Of a stretch of DNA of 64,000 nt, positions 11,725 through 24,800 are shown one piece after another (position 1 is the first letter of the stretch; every line of letters starts with the position of its first letter). The notes under the pieces are model-generated. The model was not told where the DNA came from and searched no databases. It saw nothing but the letters and a program-made list of their open reading frames with translations. A program made the translations under genes and the position numbers. This DNA comes from Mytilus californianus. Lineage: Eukaryota; Mollusca; Bivalvia; Mytilida; Mytilidae. Location of the stretch: positions 69,929,995 to 69,993,994 of the forward strand of contig NW_026262690.1 of assembly GCF_021869535.1 (NCBI RefSeq), given 5' to 3'.

Positions 11725-12968
11725 TTGCTTCGCCTAGCGCAGCTGGATACGACCGCAGAGGTCCAACCCTGAACAGTTGGGGCAAAAATGGACACAATAT
11801 TCGTGCTTGATACAGGTCTGAATTTGGATTGTAATTAAATATTTGACACATAATAGGTTTCTGACACAGAATAACTGTAGTCAAAGAACTTAGAATTGGT
11901 TATATGATTTGAATTTATATTAAATGTTTTGCTTTTGTGCAATACACTATGCTGTTGCGAATTGACCCCCCCCTTTTTTGCAAGAAAAAAAAAATATTTG
12001 AAAACATTTTCTTTTTAATTTCTGAAATCTGAAATGAGAAAAAATTGTCCCCCCTCACAATTTCTTTTTTTACCCCCCCCCCCTTTTTTTTCACCTCCCC
12101 CCCCCCCCCCCCCCTTTTAAAAAAAAAATTTCTTTCCCTCAAGATATGGTCATAATCTCAATTCAAATTTCATATGGAGTTTGCAACCATAATTACCCTT
12201 TAAAATACATCATAAAAGTCTTAAAATAGAAAATGACATACATAATCATGGCTAAAATTAATATTCCTTAATCAGCATTTTTAAATAGTAACTTCTATAA
12301 ATAAATTGACAGCTAATCACCTCAAGACAATACAACATTTCTTTATACATAATTCAAAAGCAGTGTAAGGGATGTAATCCAAACATAACATTGTACTTTT
12401 TTTAATTGTCCATTAACCAGGAAACCCTTGTTTTTCCCCCTTTGTTGCCCCTAATTCCTAAATGGTTTGAGCCACAACCCCTAAAGCCAATCCTAACCAT
12501 CCCTTTGTGGTATGGAAACTTGTGGTATAATTTCAGAGAGATCCTTACACCGTTCCACAAGTTATTGTCTGGAAACTAGGAAAATGCTTATTTGGGCCCC
12601 TTTTTTGCCCCTAATTCCTAAACGGTTTGAGCCACAACCCCCCAAAGCCAATCCTAACCCATCCCTTTGTGGTATGGAAACTTGTGGTATAATTTCAGAG
12701 AGATCCATATACCGTTCCACAAGTTATTGTCTGGAAACTAGAAAAATGCTTATTTGGGCCCCTTTTTGGCCCCTAATTCCTAAACTGTTAGGACTATAAC
12801 CCCCAAAATCAATCCCAACCTTCCTTTTGTGGTTATAAACCTTGTGTTTAAATTTCATAGATTTCTATTTACATTTACTAAAGTTATTGTCTGGAAACCA
12901 AATGTCTTCGGACGACGACGACGTGATACCAATATACAACCGCAAAAAATTTTGCGGTCGTATAAAAA
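11725..12968 (+). mobile_element. Dispersed element with poly-C tracts, copy 1
   Basis: Starts aaattgcttcgcctagcgc with ggatacgaccgcagaggtcc and ends at ttttgcggtcgtataaaaa. The 11-bp string atacgaccgca at the left is inverted as tgcggtcgtat at the right, so the ends are short inverted repeats. The interior holds long C and T runs (12068-12118) and about 2.7 tandem copies of a 165-bp module (tggtatggaaacttgtggta; aagttattgtctggaaact). A second copy in the same orientation is at 26934-27988. No transposase frame is present. Confidence 0.85.
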
Positions 12969-13374
12969 TGATTCAATTTACATAATTGTTCTATTCCTGT
13001 CTTTCTTACCTGGTACGATCAAGTTAAATTGGCACATTCTGTTCAATTGATTTCAGAGTACAATTGATGCAATTGTATTCACCCTATTCAACCACACATT
13101 CCCTGTTTCCATTCTCAATTCTACTTCTTAAATGATTTGGTTACGTTCAGTAACCTTAATTGACACAACTTATTCAGATGATCTCAAAAGCATCACATTT
13201 CAAAAAAAATTATTGGTTCATAAAATTGAGTTTTGTTTCCACCTCAAATAATTTTGTCTTTAATTTTCATGAATATGTGATAAACACATCTATATATCAT
13301 TCATAAGAATATTATGTTGCAAAATAAAAAAAGTAAAAATTTGATAAATAAAAGAATGTGTCTGAGGACACAAA

Positions 13375-13640
13375 TGCGCTCAAACTTGAAAAGGGACATA
13401 ACTCTAGAACAGTAAATAACTCACAATCCAAATTTGAACTCTGTCTGCGTGTTGTGGTTCTTAGCATTGTGTATAAGTTTTGTAAAATTTGCATGATGCA
13501 AACTAAAGTTAGAGTGTGGAAACAGAAATAGGATGGACAGAAAGACAGACTGAAGGAAGGATTGAAGAACGGACGGAAGGATGAAGGGTCAAGAGTAACA
13601 CTTAATGCCCCCATTGCCTACAGCAGGGGTATAAAAATAG
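13375..13640 (-). repeat. 'gggacataactctagaac' module with purine-rich tail
   Basis: Single unit related to the tandem modules at 29440-30205, ending in gaaggaaggattgaagaacgg and acacttaatgcccccattgc. The open frame on the other strand is a by-product. Confidence 0.7.
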
Positions 13641-13744
13641 CAAAACAGCATAATCACCACTGTGATATCCAATGATGTTCATGTGATAGCATACATGCTA
13701 TAAATGCAGGAGTTCATAAGCTGGATCCCCAACAATGTCAAAGC

Positions 13745-13975
13745 AAGGACTTAAACATTAATTTTTTTCTGCTTTTCTACTAAGCTTGTATCATGTACAA
13801 GTAAGCAAAGTCAAGCTAAGATTCAGACTAATGTGTGCAGGTAGGAAGACATGGCTGCCTATGGACTGTTACGTTTGGGGTTGCTATGTTAAAAATTCAG
13901 CTCAGCATGTTGATCTAGTATAAAGCATGATTTAAATTCATATCACATCAACATTATATTGAGCACATTTAAAAG
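13745..13975 (+). repeat. Degraded SINE body, partner of 14177-14475
   Basis: Shares with 14270-14470 the ordered blocks tctactaagc, gattcagactaatgtgtgca, gactgttac, atgttaaaaattcagctcag and a final attcatat...acat. It lacks a recognisable tRNA-like head. Confidence 0.65.
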
Positions 13976-14176
13976 ATTGCTCTCTGGACATTATAAATTC
14001 ATCCATCCTTTTTTCATGCCCAGAATCACACAGTTGTTCATTTATGTCTGTTAATTAACAATTTGTATTAGAAGTCCAGACTTACCTACAGATTTGTTTA
14101 CAGCTTTGATACCTTGGTTCTTTGAGCTACCAAGTATTGAGAAGTTTTTTTTCAGGCTGTTTCTCTATGCTTACAC

Positions 14177-14475
14177 CGCCTCAGTGGTCTCCAGGAAGCG
14201 TGGTCACCTGGAGTACAGGAGGTCCTGAGTTGAACTCTGGCTGGGTCTAACCAAAGGTTTTAAAATTGGTATTTCCTGATTCTCCGCTAAGCACCCAGCA
14301 TTAAGGAGTAAAAGCAAAGACTGGTCGGCTCGGAGTCAGAATAATGTGTCCGGGTAAGGTGACATGTCTTCCTGCAGACTGTTACCTTGAGAACTAGCAT
14401 GTTAAAAATCTGGCTCAGCGTGTCGGTCTAGTACTAAGCAGGGTTAATATTCATATTGCATTAACATGTTCTTGT
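14177..14475 (+). mobile_element. tRNA-headed SINE
   Basis: The 5' part looks tRNA-derived: cctcagtggtctccaggaag near the A-box position and gtcctgagttgaactctggc resembling a B box with one deletion. A conserved body follows (gactggtcggctcggagtca, gaataatgtgtccgggt, cagactgttaccttgagaac). This is the organisation of mollusc SINEs with a central conserved domain. I cannot name the family from memory with certainty. Confidence 0.65.
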
Positions 14476-14649
14476 CTTGAATATGCATATTAATTTGCCA
14501 TTGGATGTTAAGCAGCCATCCATCATCATAATCCCTATGCTTGCTGATTTTTTTCAATCATCATGTCCTCATCTTTGTAGCTTCTTTTAAAGTCTTTGCC
14601 TAATGAAAAATGACTCCATTTCTTTTCATTTCTTATAAAAAAATACACA

Positions 14650-17600
14650 CTTAAAGCATTTCAGAACTTATTTATTAATATAAAACATAACTTATTGAAT
14701 AAACATCTGATTATGTAACACCGAAGATGAATGAAACTATGAAAAATGTAAACAAACAAAAAAGTATTTCCATTGATGGCATCCAACTTTGGTAATTTTG
14801 TGATTCATTATTAAAGCCCAGAAATTTGTTTAACATATGATTACAATTTTTCAGTTTATCTTGACTGTATATTGGTAAAAGGAACCATGTACTTATGACA
14901 CTATAAACCAATGATATGTCTGAAAACAATTAAAAATGCTTATCATAAAATCAAACTATTTTTAAAGTACAGTATGCCTTCATTTTGAATACATGATTTT
15001 AACCCAAAAAAATTCACATCTTTGTTACAAGTATAAAATGCAATTGTATTTTGTCACTGTGATTGTGTATTATATATTTAGGTAAAACCAAAAATTCATA
15101 CAAAAAAATACAGAAAACACAATTACAAAATATATATAAGTGTGTTAATAAATCATTTTTTTGCACTAACATATAAACAATATTATACACCAATAGTCAC
15201 AAAAACTTCACATATTTTGCCAGAAGAGTATATTCCAGGTTCAATAAAAATTCAAATATAAGAGACATAATTCCAGTATATTCCATGTTTTGAATGGTAT
15301 TTCGTTCCTTTTTGTAGGCTGTCTTCACTTTCACATATTTTAATACAAAATTCATAAAACAACAGAGATAATGTATCAGATTGAACTGACCGCTCTTGTC
15401 TAATAGGCATATGGTCATTTTTAACAAGTGATCTTCAAACCTCAGCTCTAATAAATTTTCAATTTTTTAAAGTTTTTAATTTATAAAGATTTGACTATGT
15501 ATAATTTACTGGGTAGCCATTTCTTTTGCATACAATGGAATGCAGACTTGATACTGGTACTCCTTAAGTTTACCCTTCCCCCTATCATCTTATCTTTTCC
15601 CCCTGCTGTTTCATATTTCTTTTATCTCTTATTTATCTTAGCAGTGCCATCAAATGGGTAATAATTGGAATGAAATATGAAGTGAAAAGAATTTTTCTCA
15701 ATTTTACAAGTAGAAAAATAATGCAAATATAAATCTTTGTGAATATGTAAAACTTGGATCTTCTCTCATATGAATAAAATATGGACATTAGAAAATTACG
15801 AAAAAATGTTGCTGCGAAATAGACTAAAAAGGGCAACAAGAAAAAAAAAGGATCCACGAAAATAAGTTGGCTTACAGTTTACTGCATATTTCATCCATAT
15901 TCATTCTGTATATATTTACCTATAGTTCTGAGGTAAATCAATTTTATGTTCTAAATATCTGTTTTTTAATGAAACTGGAACAAAATCTGCATGGATGTTA
16001 ACATGATTATATTACCTGACAACTTGTCACATTAAAAATACTGTTAATTCAGAACTTAATGTGAACATTTAATATTGTGAATCTTAAACCACTGATAATA
16101 GATCTACAATGTTAGTATTACTATTGTGATGGTCATCCTGTGACCACTGATAATAGATCTACAATGTTAGTATTACTATTGTGATGGTCATCCTGTGAAA
16201 CTGTTTTTCACATTAACAAGAAAACAATACATCACATTAATTTTTGAATTTACAGCAGCGAAAATAATGAGGTAGTAAGCTGACACAAGAAAATTTCCAT
16301 CTATTCATGTATATTTAAATATAACAAAATAAAGCATACTGGATGTCAAGTATTGATACCTATAGCAAACAGATAATATCATGAAACAAAACAGTGTATC
16401 ACCTTGACTCATAGAAAAATGTTTTAACAAGTATACATAGTACACATAGTAAACATTTCAAAACATACTTAAACAACATGCCAGGTAGAACAGACCACTA
16501 ATTTGATCATAGATTACTGAATTCATCTAATCAGACTCATGTATGACTTTAGGAGGTAAACTAAGGGGACACAACTCTTGAAAATTACTTGTATGTTTGT
16601 GTCAGCCATTTTCATATATAAATTCCTAGCTTCTTAGTAACATAGATTGTTTAACTCTGTTTCACACGAATGCTTAAAGAGCATTAATGAAACTGACAGT
16701 AACATACCTGATTTAAAGTGTTATATCCTCTAACTAAGGTCTACTTTCTTTAATTGCTGTGCTATTTAGGGTCAAGAAAATGTTAACAGCCATGTCGATT
16801 CAAAACATTTAATTGGTATCATCAAAGGAATCATCCAGTTATTACCACTGTATATGTTCATATGAATGTATTAAAAAACTTTAATTAACTTATATAAGAA
16901 GTTGTGTCAACTTGCATTATGTTGTTGGAGTCCACAATCTTTTTTTTAATTTGGAAATTTCCCGTTGAAAACCAGTCTTATGGAAAGGAATTCAATCTTC
17001 TACTTTGGAAAAATCTCTGAATTTCTCCCACTTACAACCTGGTAATGAATGAAAGCAAAATTTGTCCATGAACCATAACCAAGCTGCCGTGTGGATACAA
17101 TACAAAATATGTCTTACAACTATCTAACCAATTACAATGTAATACATGATCATACATTGTAAAAACACATCAACATAGCATATGCACTTTTATATAAACA
17201 GTAATACATCAAATACACACACACACACAAAATAAACATGTAAAAAGCATTGCAGAACTTTATGACTAGATTGTCAATATAATCTTGTCGGCGGGGAATG
17301 GGATTGGCAAGGGAGAAAAAATACTGTTGAAAAACCCGTCTAAACCAAATTCTGCTTATACTGGAAACCTGTGTAAACTGGATCAGAACATTCAGTTAAT
17401 TGTTTGAGTAATATGTTGAACCAGGTACCTATCTTACACAAACAAAATCATCAGTCAAAGAGGTGTTCAGTTTGGACAGTTTTCACTTTAAAAATATTTA
17501 AAAAACTATTTACCATTTTATCAAAAGTACTACTGTGAGATACTGTATACAAACTTATAGGCACAGATTTTAGTTTGAATCAATGTACACCTAACTAAAT

Positions 17601-18742
17601 GAAAGAGGGTTAACAACAGATATAACTACAGGAAAAAATGCATTTTCATGTGTTGGAAATAGTCCATAAATTCAAGTGCAAACAGCTATCAAAATGCAAA
17701 TACATGTATTTAAAAAAGTTCACATTTGAGGACAATAATAACTTAATCCTGATTCCGCATACAAATGTAAGTAAGCATTTAATGTGAAAATTTATGCGAA
17801 ATATTCTTCACGAAAAAAAATTGCATAGCTAAAATTATGTTGATTCATTTATGAATATGAAAAAAAAAACATGTATTGGTACCGGGCATTTCATAGTGGA
17901 AGAAATGTAAATACATATAGCAGTTTGTCAGTAGAACCCGTTAATGGGTATATATTTTTAAAAACAATATTGTTAACATATTATTGCTATTACAATGATG
18001 AACAACAGGTTTTACATCAAATGTTTGTTAACAGATGTACATTTCTTTTGTACAGTAAGTAAAGCTTCCTACAACAAATATTGGATAATTTTATACAGCT
18101 AACTCATTAACAGTATTTTAAATGTTATTAAATGCAATGAGTATACAAATAAATTGCACAGTACAAACATAAATGAAATCTTTATATGACTGAATTGGAA
18201 TGTTACCATCTATATACTGTTCCCTTTTAAAGCAAGATATCTATTACAAAGTTCATTTATAATTTGATATTCAATCTTTCATCTCATTTTCCAATTTTTT
18301 AAAAGTTTGGTCAAACAAATTCACTAAGTTTTTCCTATTAGCCTACATACATTACAATCTTGCTGCTTCAAAATTAACATTTAAGTATGTTCTTCAAGAA
18401 AAATCCACTTATATAGTATATAAAAGCATTTCTATTAAACATTTTTTTAATGATCTCAGAAAAATTTATACTAAACATAGTTCTTATACAGAGCTCTTCT
18501 TTAGTCCTTATAATGGTGAAACAGTTGATTTTCTTCAATATTGAACTTTATCAAATCAAAATGGCTGCTTTGAACCAAAATAGTTTTGAAGATGCTGATG
18601 AACTGTATTTAAGATACCATTATTAGAAAAAAAGTAATAAACATTTAATTCTGGCTTCCGATCATATTTAGTCATAATATTTTGTGAAAAGAACCACTGA
18701 CATAATGAGTATAGAACAGCATATCATATTTTATAAGTTTTG
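14650..18742 (-). other. SPAST: Gene-free, repeat-poor stretch; candidate long spastin 3' UTR
   Basis: The 4.1 kb downstream of the spastin stop is AT-rich, has no coding exon and is free of the dispersed repeats seen on either side, except for a 55-bp duplication. A polyadenylation signal on the minus strand (AATAAA, seen as tttatt) is present near 14670. A long 3' UTR would explain the lack of insertions, but this is inference; transcript data are needed. Confidence 0.35.
16088..16197 (+). repeat. Exact 55-bp tandem duplication
   Basis: Copies at 16088-16142 and 16143-16197 are identical, each starting accactgataatagatctac and ending tcatcctgtg. Confidence 0.95.
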
Positions 18743-18865
18743 TCACACTGCAACAGCTCCATAGTCTCTATTCCACTCCTCATATTTCTGTAAAGTCCCC
18801 TGAGGCACACTTCTTCTTATTCTTTGTAATGATTGTAAAAAGTCTTCTACACTGATCCCCCTAAC
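18743..18865 (-). CDS. SPAST: SPAST exon 17: C-terminus and stop
   Basis: Encodes [20 protein letters not shown] then [20 protein letters not shown] and TGA at 18745-18743. Acceptor ctttgtttcag. Equivalent to human DFTESLKKIKRSVSP...WNKDFGDTTV. Confidence 0.96.
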   Translation of the reverse strand, partial: VRGISVEDFLQSLQRIRRSVPQGTLQKYEEWNRDYGAVAV

Positions 18866-21800
18866 CTGAAACAAAGATGTACAGTCGATAAAAAACTCTT
18901 CATAAGGATCAATCAACCTCTATGAAACTCAAATACAATTTCAACTGTAACTAAATTTATTATGTAAACACACAAACTGTTTCTACAGACTTATAATGAT
19001 AACAAATACACACTATATGACCACAAAATCTTGTAGTCATATAATATTTTATAAAAAGGGCAAGGCTGCAAATCAGCATGAATTGGTCAGATATTATGTA
19101 TGTCCAAAATCAAAAATAGAAACTCATCAAACCCAGAATGCTTATTCAGTCTGTATATGTTTAGTAGGTAATTTTTTTTCCAAAATATCATACCCTTGTC
19201 AAAATTTTGACTTTTTACAGAAAGATATTTGAATACTGATCAACCACAATCATGTATTTTCCCTGCAGTCCATGTTTTGGTCAAAATAAAAACTATAAGG
19301 AATATACTTATACTATGGCAGTCATATTTTTCACCAAAATGAAAGGAAAAGGAATTTTTTCTATCAATAATTTTCAATATATTACCCCTGAATCATTCAT
19401 TTCAATTTTGGTTAATTTTGACCATGTATTTTGAGAGCAGATGATGTCAATGTGAAAACTCAGTGGTGTTAACCCAAATCAAGCAAGTTCAATTCTAGCA
19501 ATTTATTTTCCATTATTTCCTATGATTTTAAATGCAATTTGCTGAAATGTTTTTCTAATTGATGTACAAAATGTTTTGCCAGAATTAAAAATAAAAACAT
19601 TTCAAAATATAACAGGATCAATAACGGAAAAATTAATATTTTTAAATCAAACTCTATCTGATACTTACATTACTGGCTTGTACTGTTTTAACTTCACTGG
19701 CAGATAAATCTAATAACACAGTAAAATTATTTATTAGAGATTTATATATTATTTTGAAGTGATTGAAAACTAAAAATCTTACATCCAGAGGTCTTTATTG
19801 ACAGTTCCTCTAATTTTGTAAATAACTCTGTCTCAAACTGAACTGTCAAGATTAACTGACTGATAAAATTATTAAATACTAAAAAACTAAAAAAAATACT
19901 TATAAATATGTAAAGTATGTAAAGACAACAAAGTTGTATGATAAACAAATCCTTTCTAGTCCCTATTCTTTAAACAAGACAAGTTTGTAACATATTTTGG
20001 CCCTGCAAAAACGTTTATCTTTCCCCTTAGTATCAACTAAATTTTGTTACTTCATGTATCTGTGTGTGCAAGAATGTACACTGACTAGACTTTATCAAGT
20101 TGGTACTATATCATTTACTTTGATCCAAGATCTTGAAAACAAAACAATTAACCATGTCTGATGAAGATATCCAAGTTATTTTGTCTGTGTTGGGATGACT
20201 AGGGTATGGTCTGATGAAGATATCCAAGTTATTTTGTCTGTGTTGGGATGACTAGGATATGGTCTGATGAAGATATCCAATTTATTTTGTCTGTGTTGGG
20301 ATGACTAGGATATGGTCTGATGAAGATATCCAAGCTATGTCGTCTGTGTTGGGATGACTAGGGTATGGTCTGATGAAGATATCTAAGTTATTTTGTCTTT
20401 GTTGGGATGACTAGGGTATGGTCTGATGAAGATATCCAAGCTATGTCGTCTGTGTTGGGATAACTAGGATATGGTCTGATGAGGATATCTAAGTTATTTT
20501 ATGTCGTCTGTGTTGGGATAACTAGGATATGGTCTGATGAGGACATCTAAGTTATTTTGTCTGTGTTGGGATGACTAGGATATGGTCTGATGAAGATATC
20601 CAATTTATTTTGTCTGTGTTGGGATGACTAGGATATGGTCTGATGAAGATATCCAAGTTATTTTGTCTGTGTTAGGATGACTAGGATATGGTCTGATGAA
20701 GATATCCAAGGTATTTTGTTTGTGTTGGGATGACTAGGATATGGTCTGATGAAGATATCCAAGCTATGTCGTCTGTGTTGGGATGACTAGGATATGGTCT
20801 GATGAGGATATCTAAGTCATTTTGTCTGTGTTGGGATAACTAGGATATGGTCTGATGAAGATATCCAATTTATTTTGTCTGTGTTGGGATGACTAGGATA
20901 TGGTCTGATGAAGATATCGAAGTTATTTTGTCTGTGTTGGGATGACTAGGATATGGTCTGATGAAGATATCAAATTTATTTTGTCCGTGTTGGGATGACT
21001 AGGATATGGTCTTATGAAGATATCCAAGTTATTTTGTCTGTGTTGAGATGACTGAAATACGGTCTGATGAAGATATCCAAGGTATTTTGTCTGTGTTGGG
21101 ATGACTAGGATATGGTCTGATGAAGATATCTTTAGTTATTTTGTCTGTGTTGGGATGACTAGGATATGGTCTGATGAAGATATCCAAGTTATTTTGTCTA
21201 TGTTGGGATGACTAGGATATTGTCATTTAAAACTTTAATGGACAGACCTAAAATTTACTACTGGTTTATCACTCACTATTTGTAACAAACCAATATGATA
21301 ATCAAGAGTAAAAGTAGTGCTGGAATCAAAAGGCAGACATGCATACTTAAGTTGCATCTATAATCTATAATAACAAAGCTTACCCCTGATTGGCCCTAAT
21401 GCTGCATCTTTTGCTAAAGCATTTAAATCACTGCCTGAATAACCCTCAGTCAAACTGAAATTAAAAAAGATTCTACATAATGTAAATGTTATCAGCAGTA
21501 ATGTTTACCGTTGAAAAAAATGCTCTCCTCTCAAATCTTTTTTAATATACATTTACAAAATATCTGTAATGCAAAGAAATACATTGCAACAAAATAATGC
21601 CTAAACAATAATGAAGTTTTCTTTTTAACACTATATCTATATCAAAATAAAATGTTTAAAGGTAAAGCTTTAAAGATCTGAAAAATTAAAGCTGTGAATT
21701 GAAACTTATAATATTTACTAAAACTAGGCTTTCTTGTGAAAAGATAACAATTTCTTTAGTTTATCAAGCATACATATTCATATGTGGAATTCACACGGAG

Positions 21801-24800
21801 ATATTAGATGCATTTATTTCATTTGTTAATACCAGGTCTAAGCCGTCTTGTATAAATGGATCTCAAATAAACACTTATTGATAACTTCATTTATTCACCT
21901 AGCAATAATTTCATATAAATCAGCATTAGTTTCGTGATAATCATCACACTGAATTCACTAGGACAATCTTTACCATACATAATCATTTTGACTGGTTACT
22001 CTAAAAAGTGTGCTTTTAGTCAGCAGGAAAAAGCAATGTCAAAAACATGTAACAAGATAATACAGTTGTGCTATGTTCTGTGCATAAAAATAGGGAATAT
22101 TTCCTAATACTAAAACATTACCTTGCTATTTGATTTAATTCTGAATCTGACAATGGATTTCCTTGTTTAGATAATAAATGTTTCAACATGGATCTTCTGG
22201 TTTCTCTCAATGGCATTTGTACATATATTCTTTTAGCAAATCTCCTGTAAAGAGTATGATTATAACAATTTATTACTTTTTAAGGGTTTATAGGTATATT
22301 TTAAGATAAATACAATCTTAACATTCTTATTTACATGGTTACAATCAGCAGGAAGACATTTTCTGACTGCAGGCCAAAAAATCTTCGTTCCTACTTTAAA
22401 ATGCTGTATGCCTGGTCATTTTATGTTTAAACTTTTATGAAATGTGCAGGCCTAAAAAACTAGAGGCTCTTAAGAGCCTGTGTCACTCACCTGACTCTAC
22501 TTTGGTTTTAGAAATCATGTAAAGATAGATAAAAATCATAACAGATACCCAAATAATGATTGAGGCCAAAGTTGGTTTTAATATTGGTCCCGTTATTTAA
22601 TAAAATATCCTGGTGGCCATCTTGAACAGTAAATCGGCAACAAAGTAGTAACACTTGGTCAACACCTCATAAGGAACATTCATGCCATGTTTGGTTCCAT
22701 TCCATTACGTGGTTATCTAAAAGAAGACATTTGTATGCATTTCCCATAGGGTCCTATGTTAAACTAAGTCCCCTGCTGGCGGCCATCTTGGATGATGGAC
22801 CAACTGCAAAGTAACAACATTTGGTCAGCACCTCATAAGGAACATTCATGTTATGTTTGGTTTCATTCCATTCACTGGTTCTCTAAAAGAAGACATTTGT
22901 ATGTATTTCCCGTAGGGTCCTATGTTAAACTAAGTCCCCCGCTGGCGCCCATCTTGGATGATGGATCGGCTACAAAGTAACAACACTTGGTCAGCACCTC
23001 ATAAGGAACATTCATGCCATATTTGGTTTCATTCCATTCAGTGGTTCTCTAGAAGAAGTTCAAAATGTAAAAGTTAACGACGACGACGACCGACGATGAC
23101 GGACGACGGACGCCAAGTGATGAGAAAAGCTCACTTGGCCCTTTGGGCCAGGTGAGCTAAAAATAATAGTCATTAACCATGTTAATGATTGTGTTGTTGG
23201 TTTGCAGTAAAATTGACACACTCCTTTTATTCATATGTTGTTAGAGTGAACTAAAAACCAATGGTAAATAAGTCATAAAAATTGTATTTCTCACATTACC
23301 AACCTAAGTACAGCATCATCTAATTCCTGTGGTCTGTTTGTAGCTCCCATAATCAGTATCTTATCATCAGAACAACCTGTCACCTACATAATATGATCAT
23401 AAATTTAATGTAGACAAACAACATTCATCAATCATTTTTTTATTCCTTTGCATGTTGTTTTCCCCTTCCAAATGTGATTAAAGATGGAATATTTTAGAGT
23501 TTCAAAAGCTACATTCAAGTAATTCAATCAATTAATAATTTATTGGGGTTTGAACGTTACAGAAAAGAGTAAAAAAAAATATTTGTAATAGAAGTCATGT
23601 TAATTAATCAATATTTGCTTAAATCTAAGACAATGATCATTGTAATATCGGTACATTTATATGTAGCTACAGTTAAAGGCAACAGGTGTAACAATTGCTG
23701 ACATAGGGGTTTAAATTCATAATTTTGAAAGTAGACATCAAAGAGATGATCTAGATTCAATGCAAGTGTTGTAGAAAGTGCACTGTATTTTTTTTAAGTA
23801 TTTGACTACAACTGACATATCCCAATAAAACAAACTGAAGAATGAGAACTATTAAGAATCTGAACCCATTTTTTTTTAAACTATGAAGAAAATTATAAAC
23901 TGTTTTTGTTGCTAATCTGACCATTCAAAAGAGTAAAATATCAGCTGGAATATACACCACCAAACTCTTAAGTGTTCCAATCATGCCTAATTCTTGTATC
24001 AATAGACAGAATTTTCCTAGACCAAGTAAACAACTTTTTCCTGTTTTAGTAAACTACAGTACATCAATATAGAATTATGTTATCTTACCCCATCAAACTG
24101 TACTAAGAATTCTGTTTTTAATCTACGACTAGCATCATTTTCTCCTTCTCTTCTTTCACATAGAAGAGAATCAACTTCATCTACAAGAAAATAAAGTTCA
24201 ATATTTTTCCATTCATCATAATATATGCAAATCTGCAGATTCCTTCAACTTTGAACTGCACATCTAAATGTAAAATGATTCAATGATTGAAATACATATT
24301 GTAGATTAAAAAAACAGTTGCTGATGTGCTTACTTTGCTATTATTGTACATGTCTGAGAAGTTTTGTGTTCAACTGGTTCAGTAGTTACAGATGAGAAGA
24401 TCTTTGAAAGTGTTTATAAAGAACAGACAACAAGTGATAGCAGAAGCTCATACCGGCCTTTGGTAAGATGAGCTAATAATGGACAAGGTTTTCTTGCACA
24501 TCCTTAATCATGACTCTTGTATATTGCTATAACACTGGAATAATTTCTTCATATTTACCCATGAAAACAATTGATGGTTGCAATTCTCTGGCTAAGGTAA
24601 ACATAGCTCTAACTAACTTCTCTCCTTCACCAACCTACATAATTCAATACATTTACTCTACCTAATTGTGTATATGAGTGTTAATGCATATATAATTATG
24701 TATACAAATGTTAATGCATATATGTACAATTAATTGCAAGAGATGTACATTTAACAAATAAAAATTCACTTAATTTCCTAAATTACTGAATAACCACTGA

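Noticed and set aside
14177..14260. A functional tRNA gene
   Set aside because: Only box-like similarity is present; the cloverleaf stems do not close and the body continues as a SINE.
20156..21222. CRISPR-like array
   Set aside because: The repeats are contiguous without unique spacers, in an animal intron; it is a minisatellite.
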